Of a stretch of DNA of 17,477 nt, positions 8,206 to 14,729 are shown piece after piece (within the stretch, counting starts at the first letter, position 1; each line of letters opens with the position of its first letter). Source of the DNA: Chloroflexota bacterium (lineage in GTDB: Bacteria; Chloroflexota; Limnocylindria; Limnocylindrales; CSP1-4); assembly GCA_016200675.1 (NCBI GenBank), contig JACQEH010000033.1, forward strand, positions 1-17,477, written 5' to 3'. Made by a program: the position numbers and the translations under genes. The notes beneath the pieces are model-generated. The model saw only the letters and a program-made list of their open reading frames with translations. It made no database searches and had not been told where the DNA came from.

Positions 8206-8625
8206 TCAGGCCTCCGCGAAGCTCGCCGGATCGATCCTCCGAATGCCCGGCACGAGGTCGAAGCCCCGATCCGGGCTGACGATGTCGCCGATCCCTTCCT
8301 GGAGGCAGGTTGCGACGTGGACGAGATCACGGGCCGCCAGCGTCGGGTGGGCCTCCATCAGTTCCGGCATCCGCCGCATCACGGCGTGGGTCACCGGCAG
8401 GACCGGTGCGAACAGGTCCAGGGTATCGGTGGCGATTGAAGCTCCTTGTTCCGGCCGCCGCAACGCCATGAAGCGATGGAGGATCTCCTGGACGACCTCG
8501 ACGGAGACGACCGCATCAAGCTGACCATCGGCAACTCGGGCGAGGATTCGCTGGCACGGCGTCCGCAACGGGTGGTCCGTCCCTGCGGCGTACATCACGA
8601 CGGCGGTATCGATGAAGACCGTCAT
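8206..8625 (-). CDS. vapC: PIN-domain ribonuclease toxin (VapC-like)
   Basis: This is the probable toxin of a type II toxin-antitoxin pair, a Mg-dependent ribonuclease. It has 139 residues in one PIN domain. The acidic metal-binding residues are where expected: D6 in VFIDTAVVMY, E43/E47 in VEVVQEIL, D100 in AARDLVHVA and D119/D123 in SPDRGFD. The ATG overlaps the stop of the upstream antitoxin gene (ATGA), the usual way to couple their synthesis. No residue needed for catalysis is missing. VapC toxins cut tRNA or rRNA; the target here cannot be predicted. A PIN nuclease acting in ordinary RNA turnover is a less likely alternative, given the partner gene. Confidence 0.88.
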   Translation of the reverse strand: MTVFIDTAVVMYAAGTDHPLRTPCQRILARVADGQLDAVVSVEVVQEILHRFMALRRPEQGASIATDTLDLFAPVLPVTHAVMRRMPELMEAHPTLAARDLVHVATCLQEGIGDIVSPDRGFDLVPGIRRIDPASFAEA

Positions 8626-8885
8626 CGCCGCCCGGATCTGTCAGCGTCAGGTCCCAGGGCTCCGCGCTCGATTTCCTCCTTCATGACCTCCCAATCGGCG
8701 ACGGGTGCGTCCTGGGCAAACAGCGACTGGAGCGCCTCGTGCCGCGGGCGGGCCCGTTGGAGGGTGTAGGCATCGACGGCGTCCCGGATCACGGCCCCGA
8801 GCGAACGGCCCTCGCGGGACGCGATCCGCTCCAGCCGCTGCCGCTGCGACGGCGTCAACAGGACCTGGGTGCGCTCGCTGTGCAT
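8622..8885 (-). CDS. vapB: Ribbon-helix-helix antitoxin (VapB-like)
   Basis: This 87-residue protein would bind both its own promoter DNA and the VapC toxin. Residues 5-42 (RTQVLLTPSQRQRLERIA, then GRSLGAVIRDAVDAYT) fit a CopG/Arc-type ribbon-helix-helix: a short beta strand followed by two helices. The tail at about 48-80 (EALQSLFAQDAPVADWEVM) is the expected toxin-wrapping segment, with the conserved-looking aromatic-acidic pattern seen in such tails. The ATG at 8885 is preceded by TATAAC ending 6 bases upstream, so the mRNA is probably leaderless. An imperfect palindrome covers this start and would let the protein shut its own promoter. Confidence 0.86.
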   Translation of the reverse strand: MHSERTQVLLTPSQRQRLERIASREGRSLGAVIRDAVDAYTLQRARPRHEALQSLFAQDAPVADWEVMKEEIERGALGPDADRSGRR

Positions 8886-8905
8886 GTGCAGGTTATACCA
8901 TGCGC
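8880..8905 (-). promoter_or_regulatory. vapBC promoter with overlapping operator palindrome
   Basis: TATAAC (minus strand, 8897-8892; 5 of 6 to consensus) stands 6 bases before the vapB ATG. Plus-strand arms GTGCATG (8880-8886) and CATGCGC (8899-8905) are inverted with one mismatch around it. A repressor bound there would cover both the -10 and the start codon, as expected for an autoregulated antitoxin. Confidence 0.55.
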
Positions 8906-8954
8906 AGGTGACGCGTGGTCGCCCGCGAACGCCGATGGGACCTCTGCGCGCCCC

Positions 8955-9827
8955 CTACCCGCCCGATCGCCCCGCCGGTGCCGGCGGGTCCCAGAGGCCC
9001 TCGCCCCAGACCTCGGGCCCGCAGAAGAATGGCTTGGGCTCGGGGCGCGGGATCGCCGCCGAGTCCGGATCCGACCGCCATGCGGCGATGACGCCGGTCA
9101 GCCAGCTGTCGATCTCGGTGAACTCCGTCCAGCGCCGGAACGGCCAGCCGTTCTCGACGCACAGCCGGACGAGGGCGTGCTTGGCGAAGACGATGTCGGC
9201 GTAGCCGGCCGCGTACCGATCCGACTCGCCGTCGCCGACGAAGGCGACCGCCCGGCCAGCCGCCTGGTGCGCCTGCACCCGCGCCCGCTTGCACGTGCCG
9301 CAGACGAAGCAGCGTGGATGGCCGTTCGGGAAGGCGATCCGGGGGTGGTCACCGGCCGGAAACGTCGTGTCGGCGGACACGACCGGCACGTCGCCGACGC
9401 CCATGGCCTCGAGGGCCGCCGGGATGAAGAAGCCGAACCCGTCGCTGACGACCTCGACGGGGATGCCGTGGGCATGGGCCCGGCGAACGAGGAGAGCGAA
9501 GCCGGCGTCGTGGGGTTGGGCGGCCGCGAGCGCCCGGAGCTCGGCCGGCGAGGTCGTGATCAGCCCGACCTCCCACTCCATGAGCCGTCGCGACCCGGCG
9601 AGCCCGGCGTCGTACTCGGCGGCCCGGGCCTCCCATTCGTCGGTCACGACCTCGGCCATGAGCGCATCCGAGACATCGGTCTGGGCCACGGTTCCGTCGT
9701 AGTCGACGAGGATGGCCAGCGGCAGCTCGCCGGACCGGAGGGGCGGCGGGGCGGCGGCCGGCAGGGCCCCGGGCACGGCCGCCGTGGCCTGGCGACGCTC
9801 CGACGCAGCCTGGCGTCGCGCGGTCAC
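8955..9827 (-). CDS. HAD-IB family phosphatase (SerB/MtnX-like)
   Basis: This haloacid-dehalogenase phosphatase has 290 residues from a GTG that overlaps the transporter stop (GTGA). The four HAD motifs are visible. Motif I is LVDYDGTVAQTD with nucleophile D42 and acid D44; motif II is S128 in VEVVSDGFG; motif III is K180; motif IV is FVGDGESDRYAA with D199 and D203. The alpha-helical cap between motifs I and II is the size found in phosphoserine phosphatase and MtnX. Just before K180 is a three-cysteine motif, CFVCGTC (173-179), resembling the Cys-rich loop of MtnX (2-hydroxy-3-keto-5-methylthiopentenyl-1-phosphate phosphatase). The first 35 residues are Ala/Pro/Arg-rich and the last 45 Pro-rich, both outside the fold. 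The substrate is uncertain. No methionine-salvage genes lie nearby. Confidence 0.82.
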   Translation of the reverse strand: MTARRQAASERRQATAAVPGALPAAAPPPLRSGELPLAILVDYDGTVAQTDVSDALMAEVVTDEWEARAAEYDAGLAGSRRLMEWEVGLITTSPAELRALAAAQPHDAGFALLVRRAHAHGIPVEVVSDGFGFFIPAALEAMGVGDVPVVSADTTFPAGDHPRIAFPNGHPRCFVCGTCKRARVQAHQAAGRAVAFVGDGESDRYAAGYADIVFAKHALVRLCVENGWPFRRWTEFTEIDSWLTGVIAAWRSDPDSAAIPRPEPKPFFCGPEVWGEGLWDPPAPAGRSGG

Positions 9828-10702
9828 GACGAGATCCACCCGACCAGCCGATCCGCCAGGCGGCCGACGTCGAATGCCCGGGTGATCGCGACGCCCAGGA
9901 TGATGACCGCACCGCCCGCGATCTGGGCCGGCTGGATGGATTCCGACAGAAAGGCCGCGCCCATGAGGACGGCGATGAACGGCACCAGGAACTGGAGGGC
10001 GGTGATCCGGGTCGGGCCGAGGAGCCGGATGCCGTGGAAGACCACGACGTTCGCGACCCCGGCCGGGATGAGGGTCGAGTAGGCGAAGCCGGCCCAGGCG
10101 CCGATGGTCACGGCCCCCCAGTTGGCGCCGGTCGCCTGCCACAGGCCGATCGGCGCCAGGACGATGGCCCCGCCGATCATCGCCCAAGCGGTGGTCCGGA
10201 GCGGTGAGTAGGAGGCCAGGATCGGGGCGCCCCACGAGGTGTAGATCGCCCAGCAGAGGGCCGCCGTCAGCGTCAGGCCGTCACCGAGGATGGACTTCCC
10301 CAGCCCAAGACCCGGTCCCCCGGCCACCACGATCCCGACCCCGGCGAACGAAACGATCGCGCCGGCGAGCTTCCGCCTGGTCAGCGTGTCCGAACCGGCG
10401 ACCGAGGCCAGGAGCGCCGTCATGACCGGCGTCGCCGCGATCAGGAATGCGGAGTCGCCGGCGGGGATCGTCTGGAGGGCCGTGGGCCAGAGGATCTGGT
10501 ACGCCCCGAAGCCGATCGCCCCGAGGCCCATGATCCGGAGGCCGTCGCGGCGCGGCATCCGGATCGTCCCCTCCCGCCAGCGCAGGACGACGAGCAGCAG
10601 GAGCGCGGCGGTCCCGAAGCGCAGGAAGGCGAACGTGATCGGCGGGATCTCGCGGTTGGCCGCCTTGACCACGATGAAGTTGGCCGCCCAGGCGACGACC
10701 AC
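9824..10702 (-). CDS. EamA/DMT-family transporter, start uncertain
   Basis: This inner-membrane transporter of the drug/metabolite family has about ten membrane helices in two EamA repeats. Repeat 1 begins with VVVAWAANFIVVKAA and contains PITFAFLRFGTAALLLL. Repeat 2 begins near ALCWAIYTSWGAPIL and ends with QIAGGAVIILGVAITR. Substrates in this family range from amino acids to purines and cannot be read from sequence. The only standard in-frame start is the GTG at 10702, yet the same frame upstream encodes RVAELGVLL, which looks like the beginning of helix 1. No ATG, GTG or TTG occurs in that frame upstream of 10702 as far as I checked (to about 10888). A GTG at 10743 lies in a neighbouring frame, so a 1-base error or frameshift is possible. 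It overlaps the HAD phosphatase by GTGA, so the two are co-translated. Confidence 0.82.
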   Translation of the reverse strand: MVVAWAANFIVVKAANREIPPITFAFLRFGTAALLLLVVLRWREGTIRMPRRDGLRIMGLGAIGFGAYQILWPTALQTIPAGDSAFLIAATPVMTALLASVAGSDTLTRRKLAGAIVSFAGVGIVVAGGPGLGLGKSILGDGLTLTAALCWAIYTSWGAPILASYSPLRTTAWAMIGGAIVLAPIGLWQATGANWGAVTIGAWAGFAYSTLIPAGVANVVVFHGIRLLGPTRITALQFLVPFIAVLMGAAFLSESIQPAQIAGGAVIILGVAITRAFDVGRLADRLVGWISS

Positions 10703-10732
10703 CAGCAGGACTCCGAGCTCGGCGACCCGATG

Positions 10733-10819
10733 GCTCGAGGCACGCCCGGACCTGGTCGCGCCTGCGGTGCTCGAGACGCGTCCCGCAGCGCTCGAGGCAC
10801 TCCCCGTGGCGCGTCCCGC
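10733..10819. repeat. Two pairs of short direct repeats before the EamA gene
   Basis: GCTCGAGGCAC occurs at 10733-10743 and 10790-10800, and CGCGTCCCGC at 10777-10786 and 10810-10819. The block lies between the hairpin at 10830 and the transporter. It could be degenerate duplication or protein-binding sites; no function can be assigned. Confidence 0.4.
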
Positions 10820-10829
10820 GGCAACGTCA

Positions 10830-10855
10830 ACGCCCGCCGGTGATCCGGCGGGCGT
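10830..10855. terminator. Perfect 11-bp hairpin after the exporter operon
   Basis: ACGCCCGCCGG (10830-10840), loop TGAT, then its exact complement CCGGCGGGCGT (10845-10855). It follows the stop of the small membrane protein by 32 bases on the minus strand. No T-run follows, as is common for terminators in very GC-rich genomes. Confidence 0.6.
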
Positions 10856-10887
10856 CCTGTCGGGCGAGGGAGGCGGAGCGGCGTCGA

Positions 10888-11043
10888 TCAGGCGCCTTCC
10901 TGGTCGAGCTCAAGCGACTCTTCGTCCGGCTCCTCGGTCAGCTTCAGCCACACGAAGAGGCCGGCGAGGACCATGAGCGGGATGACGATGAGGGCGCCGA
11001 GGGTGACGCCCAGGGCGACGGCAACGGTCTTGAGTGCGCGCAT
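10888..11043 (-). CDS. Small single-pass membrane protein (51 residues)
   Basis: This is a real small gene: ATG at 11043 with AGGAGG 8 bases upstream, and TGA at 10888-10890. It has a short basic N-terminus (MRALK). One hydrophobic helix at about residues 7-34 (VAVALGVTLGALIVIPLM, then VLAGLFVWLK) precedes a strongly acidic tail (EEPDEESLELDQEG). The charge pattern predicts the N-terminus inside or a signal-anchor topology. It begins 22 bases after the repeated-domain protein gene and ends just before a hairpin, so it is the last gene of the exporter operon. No homologous family is recognised. Being an accessory subunit or regulator of the exporter is only a positional inference. Confidence 0.78.
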   Translation of the reverse strand: MRALKTVAVALGVTLGALIVIPLMVLAGLFVWLKLTEEPDEESLELDQEGA

Positions 11044-11065
11044 CTGCGACACCTCCTGGTGGTGC

Positions 11066-11599
11066 TCAGGCCTTCTCGGGGCCCGTCGGGTCGGTGGGGT
11101 GGGCGGGGATCCGGAGCGTCGGGCCGCGAGCGATCAGGGCCTCGACGTCCTCGCGGGTGAACTCCACGAGATCGTGGTTGGAGCCCGTCTGGCGATGATG
11201 GTGGAGCCGGAGGAGGAACGCCCCGCCCTGCTCGAAGAAGAAGATGTCCTTGGGGTGCTGCTCGTCGATGTAGCGCCCGATGACCCGGAAGGCATGCTCG
11301 TAGCGACCGGTGCCGGCGGTGCTCTGCTGTGGGCCCGTTCCGCGGCGTGCCATGGCCTCGTCCATGAACTTGGCGATGTCCTCGTCGAGGAAGCTCATCG
11401 TCTCCTTCTCGAGCTGGCCCAGGCTCTCGGACCAGGCGCTGCTCGATCCGGCGCCGACGTGGGCGAGGCCCTGGACGATGAACCCGTCGGGTGCCTCCAT
11501 GACCAGGACGTCCTTCATCGCGCGGCCGTCGAGGTAGGCGCCGATGGAGCGGAGGACTTCCTCGAAGTCCTGGCGTGGGCTGCCGTCGTAGATCCGCAT
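11066..11599 (-). CDS. Unknown protein with an internally repeated unit, exporter operon
   Basis: This soluble, acidic 177-residue protein has no signal peptide or membrane segment. Two halves are alike. Residues about 11-45 (DFEEVLRSIGAYLD, KDVLVMEAPDGFIVQ) align with about 99-133 (RYEHAFRVIGRYID, KDIFFFEQGGAFLLR). The shared pattern is E..-x-R-x-IG-x-Y-h-D-x4-KD-h4-E-x3-hF. Each half is followed by a helix rich in acidic residues (FLDEDIAKFMDEAM and EFTREDVEALIARG). This looks like a duplicated small alpha/beta domain. The ATG has GGAG 5 bases upstream. It lies 40 bases after the last permease and 22 bases before the 51-residue membrane protein. I do not recognise the family; a regulatory or substrate-handling partner of the exporter is possible from position only. 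Confidence 0.75.
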   Translation of the reverse strand: MRIYDGSPRQDFEEVLRSIGAYLDGRAMKDVLVMEAPDGFIVQGLAHVGAGSSSAWSESLGQLEKETMSFLDEDIAKFMDEAMARRGTGPQQSTAGTGRYEHAFRVIGRYIDEQHPKDIFFFEQGGAFLLRLHHHRQTGSNHDLVEFTREDVEALIARGPTLRIPAHPTDPTGPEKA

Positions 11600-11639
11600 C
11601 GCGTCTCCGTAGGCGCGAGCAGTGGCTCGCGGCGGGCCG

Positions 11640-12593
11640 TCAGGAGCCGGTCGTTCGGTCGTAGAGGCCGGTTCGCTTGGCGCGTCGGTCGCTCAGCCGG
11701 AAGACGGCAACTGCAGCGAGTGTAACCACGGTCCCCGTCACCAGCAAGGCGAGGACGATCTCGCCGGCGGACGGGTCGGGGTGGCCGAAGGTGCTCGCAA
11801 AGGCCGAGCCCGGCCCGCCGACGGAACCCGGCCCGCCCGGGAAGAGCGCCTGCCGGGTCCCCGCGATCCACCACGTCAGCGGCGTCAGGAGCCCCACGAT
11901 CTGGACCGGCGCCGGCAGGACGACGAGCGGAAAGACGGCGCCCGTCACGAGGAACAGGGCGCCCGCGAACGCCTCGGGATAGCTCCACGACTCCTGGCGC
12001 GTCTGGATGCAGACGCCGGCCATGAGGAGGCCGAGCCCGATGATCGAGGCCAGGCCGAGCGCCGACACCGCGACCAGCATCGGCCAGTCGACCCGCCCGA
12101 TGTCGAAGGGGACGCCGAGGGCGATGACCCCGACCATGAGGGTGATGACGACGCCCGCCAGCCCGACGCCGATGCGGGCGACGCCGCGGCCCACGAGGAC
12201 CGTCAGGAAGTCAGCCGGGCTGACGTAGACGTACTTGAGGACGCGGTAGCGCTCGCGATCCTCCAGGACCGACCAGGCGAGGCCGGCCACCCCGTTGAGG
12301 ACGAAGGCCCAGAGCGCGCTGCCGACGATCACGAACGGCCGGAAGGCCTTGCCGGCCGGCCCGCCGATGACCTCGAGCATGACCACCAGGATCAGCGCCG
12401 AGCTGAGCGGTTTCGCGACCGAGTAGATGAAGAAGAGGAACGGGTCGGTCCAGTTCGCCTCGAGCTTCCAGCCCAGCAGGACCGCCACCTTGAACGAGCG
12501 CAGCGTGTCGGCGAGGCCGCGGCCCTCCGTCCGCGAAGGATCAAAACGGGCGCCGTCAATGCCGGTCGCGGCGGGGCCGGCCATTGCGGTCAT
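11640..12593 (-). CDS. ABC-2 type exporter permease, second subunit
   Basis: This 317-residue membrane subunit of an ABC-2 exporter has six probable helices: about 52-74, 85-108, 133-160, 170-196, 205-245 (hairpin-like, with PLVVLPAPVQIVGLLTPLTW) and 277-299. The amphipathic stretch VLEDRERYRVLKYVYVSP at about 109-126 is the coupling region that normally contacts the ATPase. The ATG overlaps the stop of the preceding permease (ATGA). A Gly/Ser/Pro-rich loop at 252-275 faces the outside and is unusual. The mature tail is basic (DRRAKRTGLYDRTTGS), consistent with a cytoplasmic C-terminus. DrrB-like, antibiotic, lipid or polysaccharide export are all possible; the sequence does not say which. 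Confidence 0.88.
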   Translation of the reverse strand: MTAMAGPAATGIDGARFDPSRTEGRGLADTLRSFKVAVLLGWKLEANWTDPFLFFIYSVAKPLSSALILVVMLEVIGGPAGKAFRPFVIVGSALWAFVLNGVAGLAWSVLEDRERYRVLKYVYVSPADFLTVLVGRGVARIGVGLAGVVITLMVGVIALGVPFDIGRVDWPMLVAVSALGLASIIGLGLLMAGVCIQTRQESWSYPEAFAGALFLVTGAVFPLVVLPAPVQIVGLLTPLTWWIAGTRQALFPGGPGSVGGPGSAFASTFGHPDPSAGEIVLALLVTGTVVTLAAVAVFRLSDRRAKRTGLYDRTTGS

Positions 12594-13477
12594 TGCCAGC
12601 GCACCGAGAGGCGTCCGTCGCGGCGGGCCCGGCGTTCCATCGTGGCCAGCATCCAGCGCGCGCCGAGGATCGAGATCACGGTCATTGCCCCGAGGATCGC
12701 GACCTCGACGACGGGCGGCGGCGTCCCGATCGGGAACGCGGCGTCGCTGAAGGCCAGCTGGCGCATAGCGTCGAGGCCCGTGGCGAGGGGGATGACGGCC
12801 ACCGACAGGGCACCGACGAACCCCAGGCGGGCCACGGGGAAGTTGAGGCCCGAGACGAAGTAGACGGGCTCGGTGAGCATCTGGCCCATATGCCAGGCCT
12901 CGCGGCCCCAGACGAGGAAGAGGCTGGCCAGGACCATCCCGAGGCCGTAGAGGGCGCCGAGCGTCAGGACGAAGACGCCCAGCAGGAGCGCCCACTGGTC
13001 GACGGAGAAGGCCACCCCGTAGACCGTGCCGGCGATGAGGAGCACCGTCGCGGCCCGGGTCGAGCTCATGACCATGCCGCCGACGGCCATCCCGAAGAGG
13101 ATCGCCATGAAGTGCATCGGGGCGGCGAAGTAGAGCTCGAGGTTGCCCTGGCTCTTCTCCCAGTACAGCTGGTTGGCCATCATCCAGATGACGTTGAGCC
13201 AGAACGCGGTGAGCGCCCCGCCGAGGACCACGAAGCCGACGTACTGCGGCGGTGCGTCGAGGGCCCGGTAGACGAAGACGAAGGCCGACGTGCCGAGGAA
13301 CGGCAGGAGGATCTCGAAGAGGACCCACGACGGCTCGCGGACGAGCCCGATCACCCGCGGATAGGCCCGCCCGCGGATCGAGCGGAGATTCGTCATCAGG
13401 ACCTGGCGCCGGCTCCACGCGGCGGCCTCCCGGGGGCCGGCCCCCGCGCGACCGACGAGATCCATCGTCGCCGCCAT
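12590..13477 (-). CDS. ABC-2 type exporter permease, first subunit
   Basis: This 295-residue integral membrane protein pairs with the next permease to form the heterodimeric pore. Residues 1-45 are cytoplasmic and basic. Helices lie at about 52-70, 81-101, 122-150, 160-190, 206-232 and 256-278. The coupling segment ANQLYWEKSQGNLELYFAAP at 101-120 is typical of ABC-2 permeases (the E-K-x2-G-N-L-E/E-x2 region). VYFVSGLNFPV near 205-215 matches the family's conserved P-loop-like turn between helices 5 and 6. The ATG shares one base with the ATPase stop (TGATG), and its own stop overlaps the next gene, so all three are tightly coupled. The two permeases are different in sequence, unlike the single-permease Drr arrangement. 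Confidence 0.9.
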   Translation of the reverse strand: MAATMDLVGRAGAGPREAAAWSRRQVLMTNLRSIRGRAYPRVIGLVREPSWVLFEILLPFLGTSAFVFVYRALDAPPQYVGFVVLGGALTAFWLNVIWMMANQLYWEKSQGNLELYFAAPMHFMAILFGMAVGGMVMSSTRAATVLLIAGTVYGVAFSVDQWALLLGVFVLTLGALYGLGMVLASLFLVWGREAWHMGQMLTEPVYFVSGLNFPVARLGFVGALSVAVIPLATGLDAMRQLAFSDAAFPIGTPPPVVEVAILGAMTVISILGARWMLATMERRARRDGRLSVRWQ

Positions 13478-14538
13478 CAGGCGATCGCCTCGGCCGACGG
13501 GCCCGGCTCGTCCGTGCCGGCCTCGTCGAAGCCGCGGCCCACCAGCTCCACGAAGACGTCCTCGAGGGTCGGCTCGGACTTGCGCAGGCCCAGGATGTGG
13601 GAGCCCCGGTCGGCCAGGTCGCCCACGACGCGGCCGAGGGCGCCGTCGTCCTCGAGGACGAGGTTCATGACCACCGACTGGCGGTCCGTGTCGGCCTCGT
13701 TGCCGGCCGCGGCTGTGGCGCTGACGACGCCGGGCAGCCGGCCGAGGGCCTGGGCCCCGCCCTCGAGCCGGTCGAGCTCGATGCGGAAGATCGACTCGCG
13801 CTGAACGCGGCGCTTCAGCTCGTCGGGCGAGCCGATGGCCAGGATCCGGCCGTGGTCGACGATGGCGATCCGCTCGCAGAGCTCGTCGGCTTCGGCCATG
13901 TAGTGGGTCGTCAGGAGGATCGTCCGGCCGGGAACCGCGGCGCGCCACTCGACGATGAGCTCGCGAAGCGAGCGGGCGGCCGCAACGTCGAGGCCGAGGG
14001 TCGGCTCGTCGAGGAAGAGGATCCAGGGGTCGTTGAGGAGCCCTCGGGCCAGGTTCATCTTCTGGCGCTGGCCGGTCGAGAGGGTGCTGACGCGCTGGAG
14101 GCGCTGCTCGGCGAGGCCGACCGCCTCGATCAGCTCGTCGACGCGGCGCCAGCCCTCCGCCCCGGCGAGCCCGTAGAACTGGGTGAACATCCAGAGCTGC
14201 TCGCGGACGGAGAGGATCCCGTAGCCGGACTGCTCGCCGCCGGCGACCATGTTCATGATCCGGCGGATCTTCTTCGTGTCCTTCTCGACATCGAAGCCGA
14301 AGACGCTGGCCGTTCCCGACGACGGCGAGAGGAGCGTGGTCAGGATCTTGATGAGCGTCGTCTTGCCCGCGCCATTCGGGCCGAGCAGGCCGAAGAACTC
14401 GCCGGTCGGCACCTCCAGGTCGATGCCGTCGAGGGCGACGATCGGAGCCTTCTTCGAGCTGTAGACACGCCGAACGCCCCTGACCTCGATGGCCAGGGCG
14501 GGCATGCCTGACGGATCAGCGGGCACGGCGGACCCCAT
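13477..14538 (-). CDS. ABC exporter ATP-binding subunit
   Basis: This is the ATPase of a two-permease ABC-2 exporter of the DrrA/NodI type, 353 residues long. Motifs in order: Walker A GPNGAGKTT at 53-61, a Q-loop region near 98-106, signature LSTGQ at 153-157, Walker B ILFLDEPT at 173-180, D-loop LGLD at 181-184 and switch His212 in LLTTHYM. After residue about 235 it carries the extra C-terminal domain found in this group, ending TLEDVFVELVGRGF, which helps docking with the permeases. The ATG at 14538 follows a leader of about 20 bases from a promoter at 14564-14592. No Shine-Dalgarno is obvious. It is the first gene of a five-gene operon. The substrate cannot be deduced. Confidence 0.94.
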   Translation of the reverse strand: MGSAVPADPSGMPALAIEVRGVRRVYSSKKAPIVALDGIDLEVPTGEFFGLLGPNGAGKTTLIKILTTLLSPSSGTASVFGFDVEKDTKKIRRIMNMVAGGEQSGYGILSVREQLWMFTQFYGLAGAEGWRRVDELIEAVGLAEQRLQRVSTLSTGQRQKMNLARGLLNDPWILFLDEPTLGLDVAAARSLRELIVEWRAAVPGRTILLTTHYMAEADELCERIAIVDHGRILAIGSPDELKRRVQRESIFRIELDRLEGGAQALGRLPGVVSATAAAGNEADTDRQSVVMNLVLEDDGALGRVVGDLADRGSHILGLRKSEPTLEDVFVELVGRGFDEAGTDEPGPSAEAIA

Positions 14539-14563
14539 GGAAGAGGGCGGTTGCGGGAGGCGG

Positions 14564-14592
14564 ATCCTACCACCGGTGCCCGGCGTTGGGAA
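14564..14592 (-). promoter_or_regulatory. Promoter of the ABC exporter operon
   Basis: TTCCCA (14592-14587), 17 bases, then TAGGAT (14569-14564) on the minus strand, with the -10 in the context GGTAGGATCC. It is 25 bases before the ATG, giving a short leader of about 19 bases. The 10-mer differs by one base from those before ubiE and tkt. Confidence 0.5.
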
Positions 14593-14664
14593 GAGGGAAG
14601 TCGAATTCGCGGAAGATGGATATCACACACGCCGGACAACCCGGACGGGTCCAGGTGCGGGCCG

Positions 14665-14708
14665 CGGACGGGCCCCGGACGGGGCGCGGACGGGGCGCGG
14701 ACCGGGCG
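14665..14708. repeat. Four-copy 11-base tandem repeat
   Basis: The units are CGGACGGGCCC, CGGACGGGGCG, CGGACGGGGCG and CGGACCGGGCG. The array lies just after the psuG stop and upstream of the exporter promoter, within the 191-base gap. The psuG-sense strand is C-rich, so a role in Rho-dependent ending of the psuKG transcript is conceivable but unproven. Confidence 0.7.
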
Positions 14709-14729
14709 TGAAGCCGGCCGCCCCGACGG

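Noticed and set aside
11622..12863. 413-residue open frame on the plus strand
   Set aside because: Antisense to the ABC permeases, which have clear membrane helices.
14665..14708. Tandem repeat considered as a CRISPR remnant
   Set aside because: Units are contiguous 11-mers with no spacers and no cas genes nearby.
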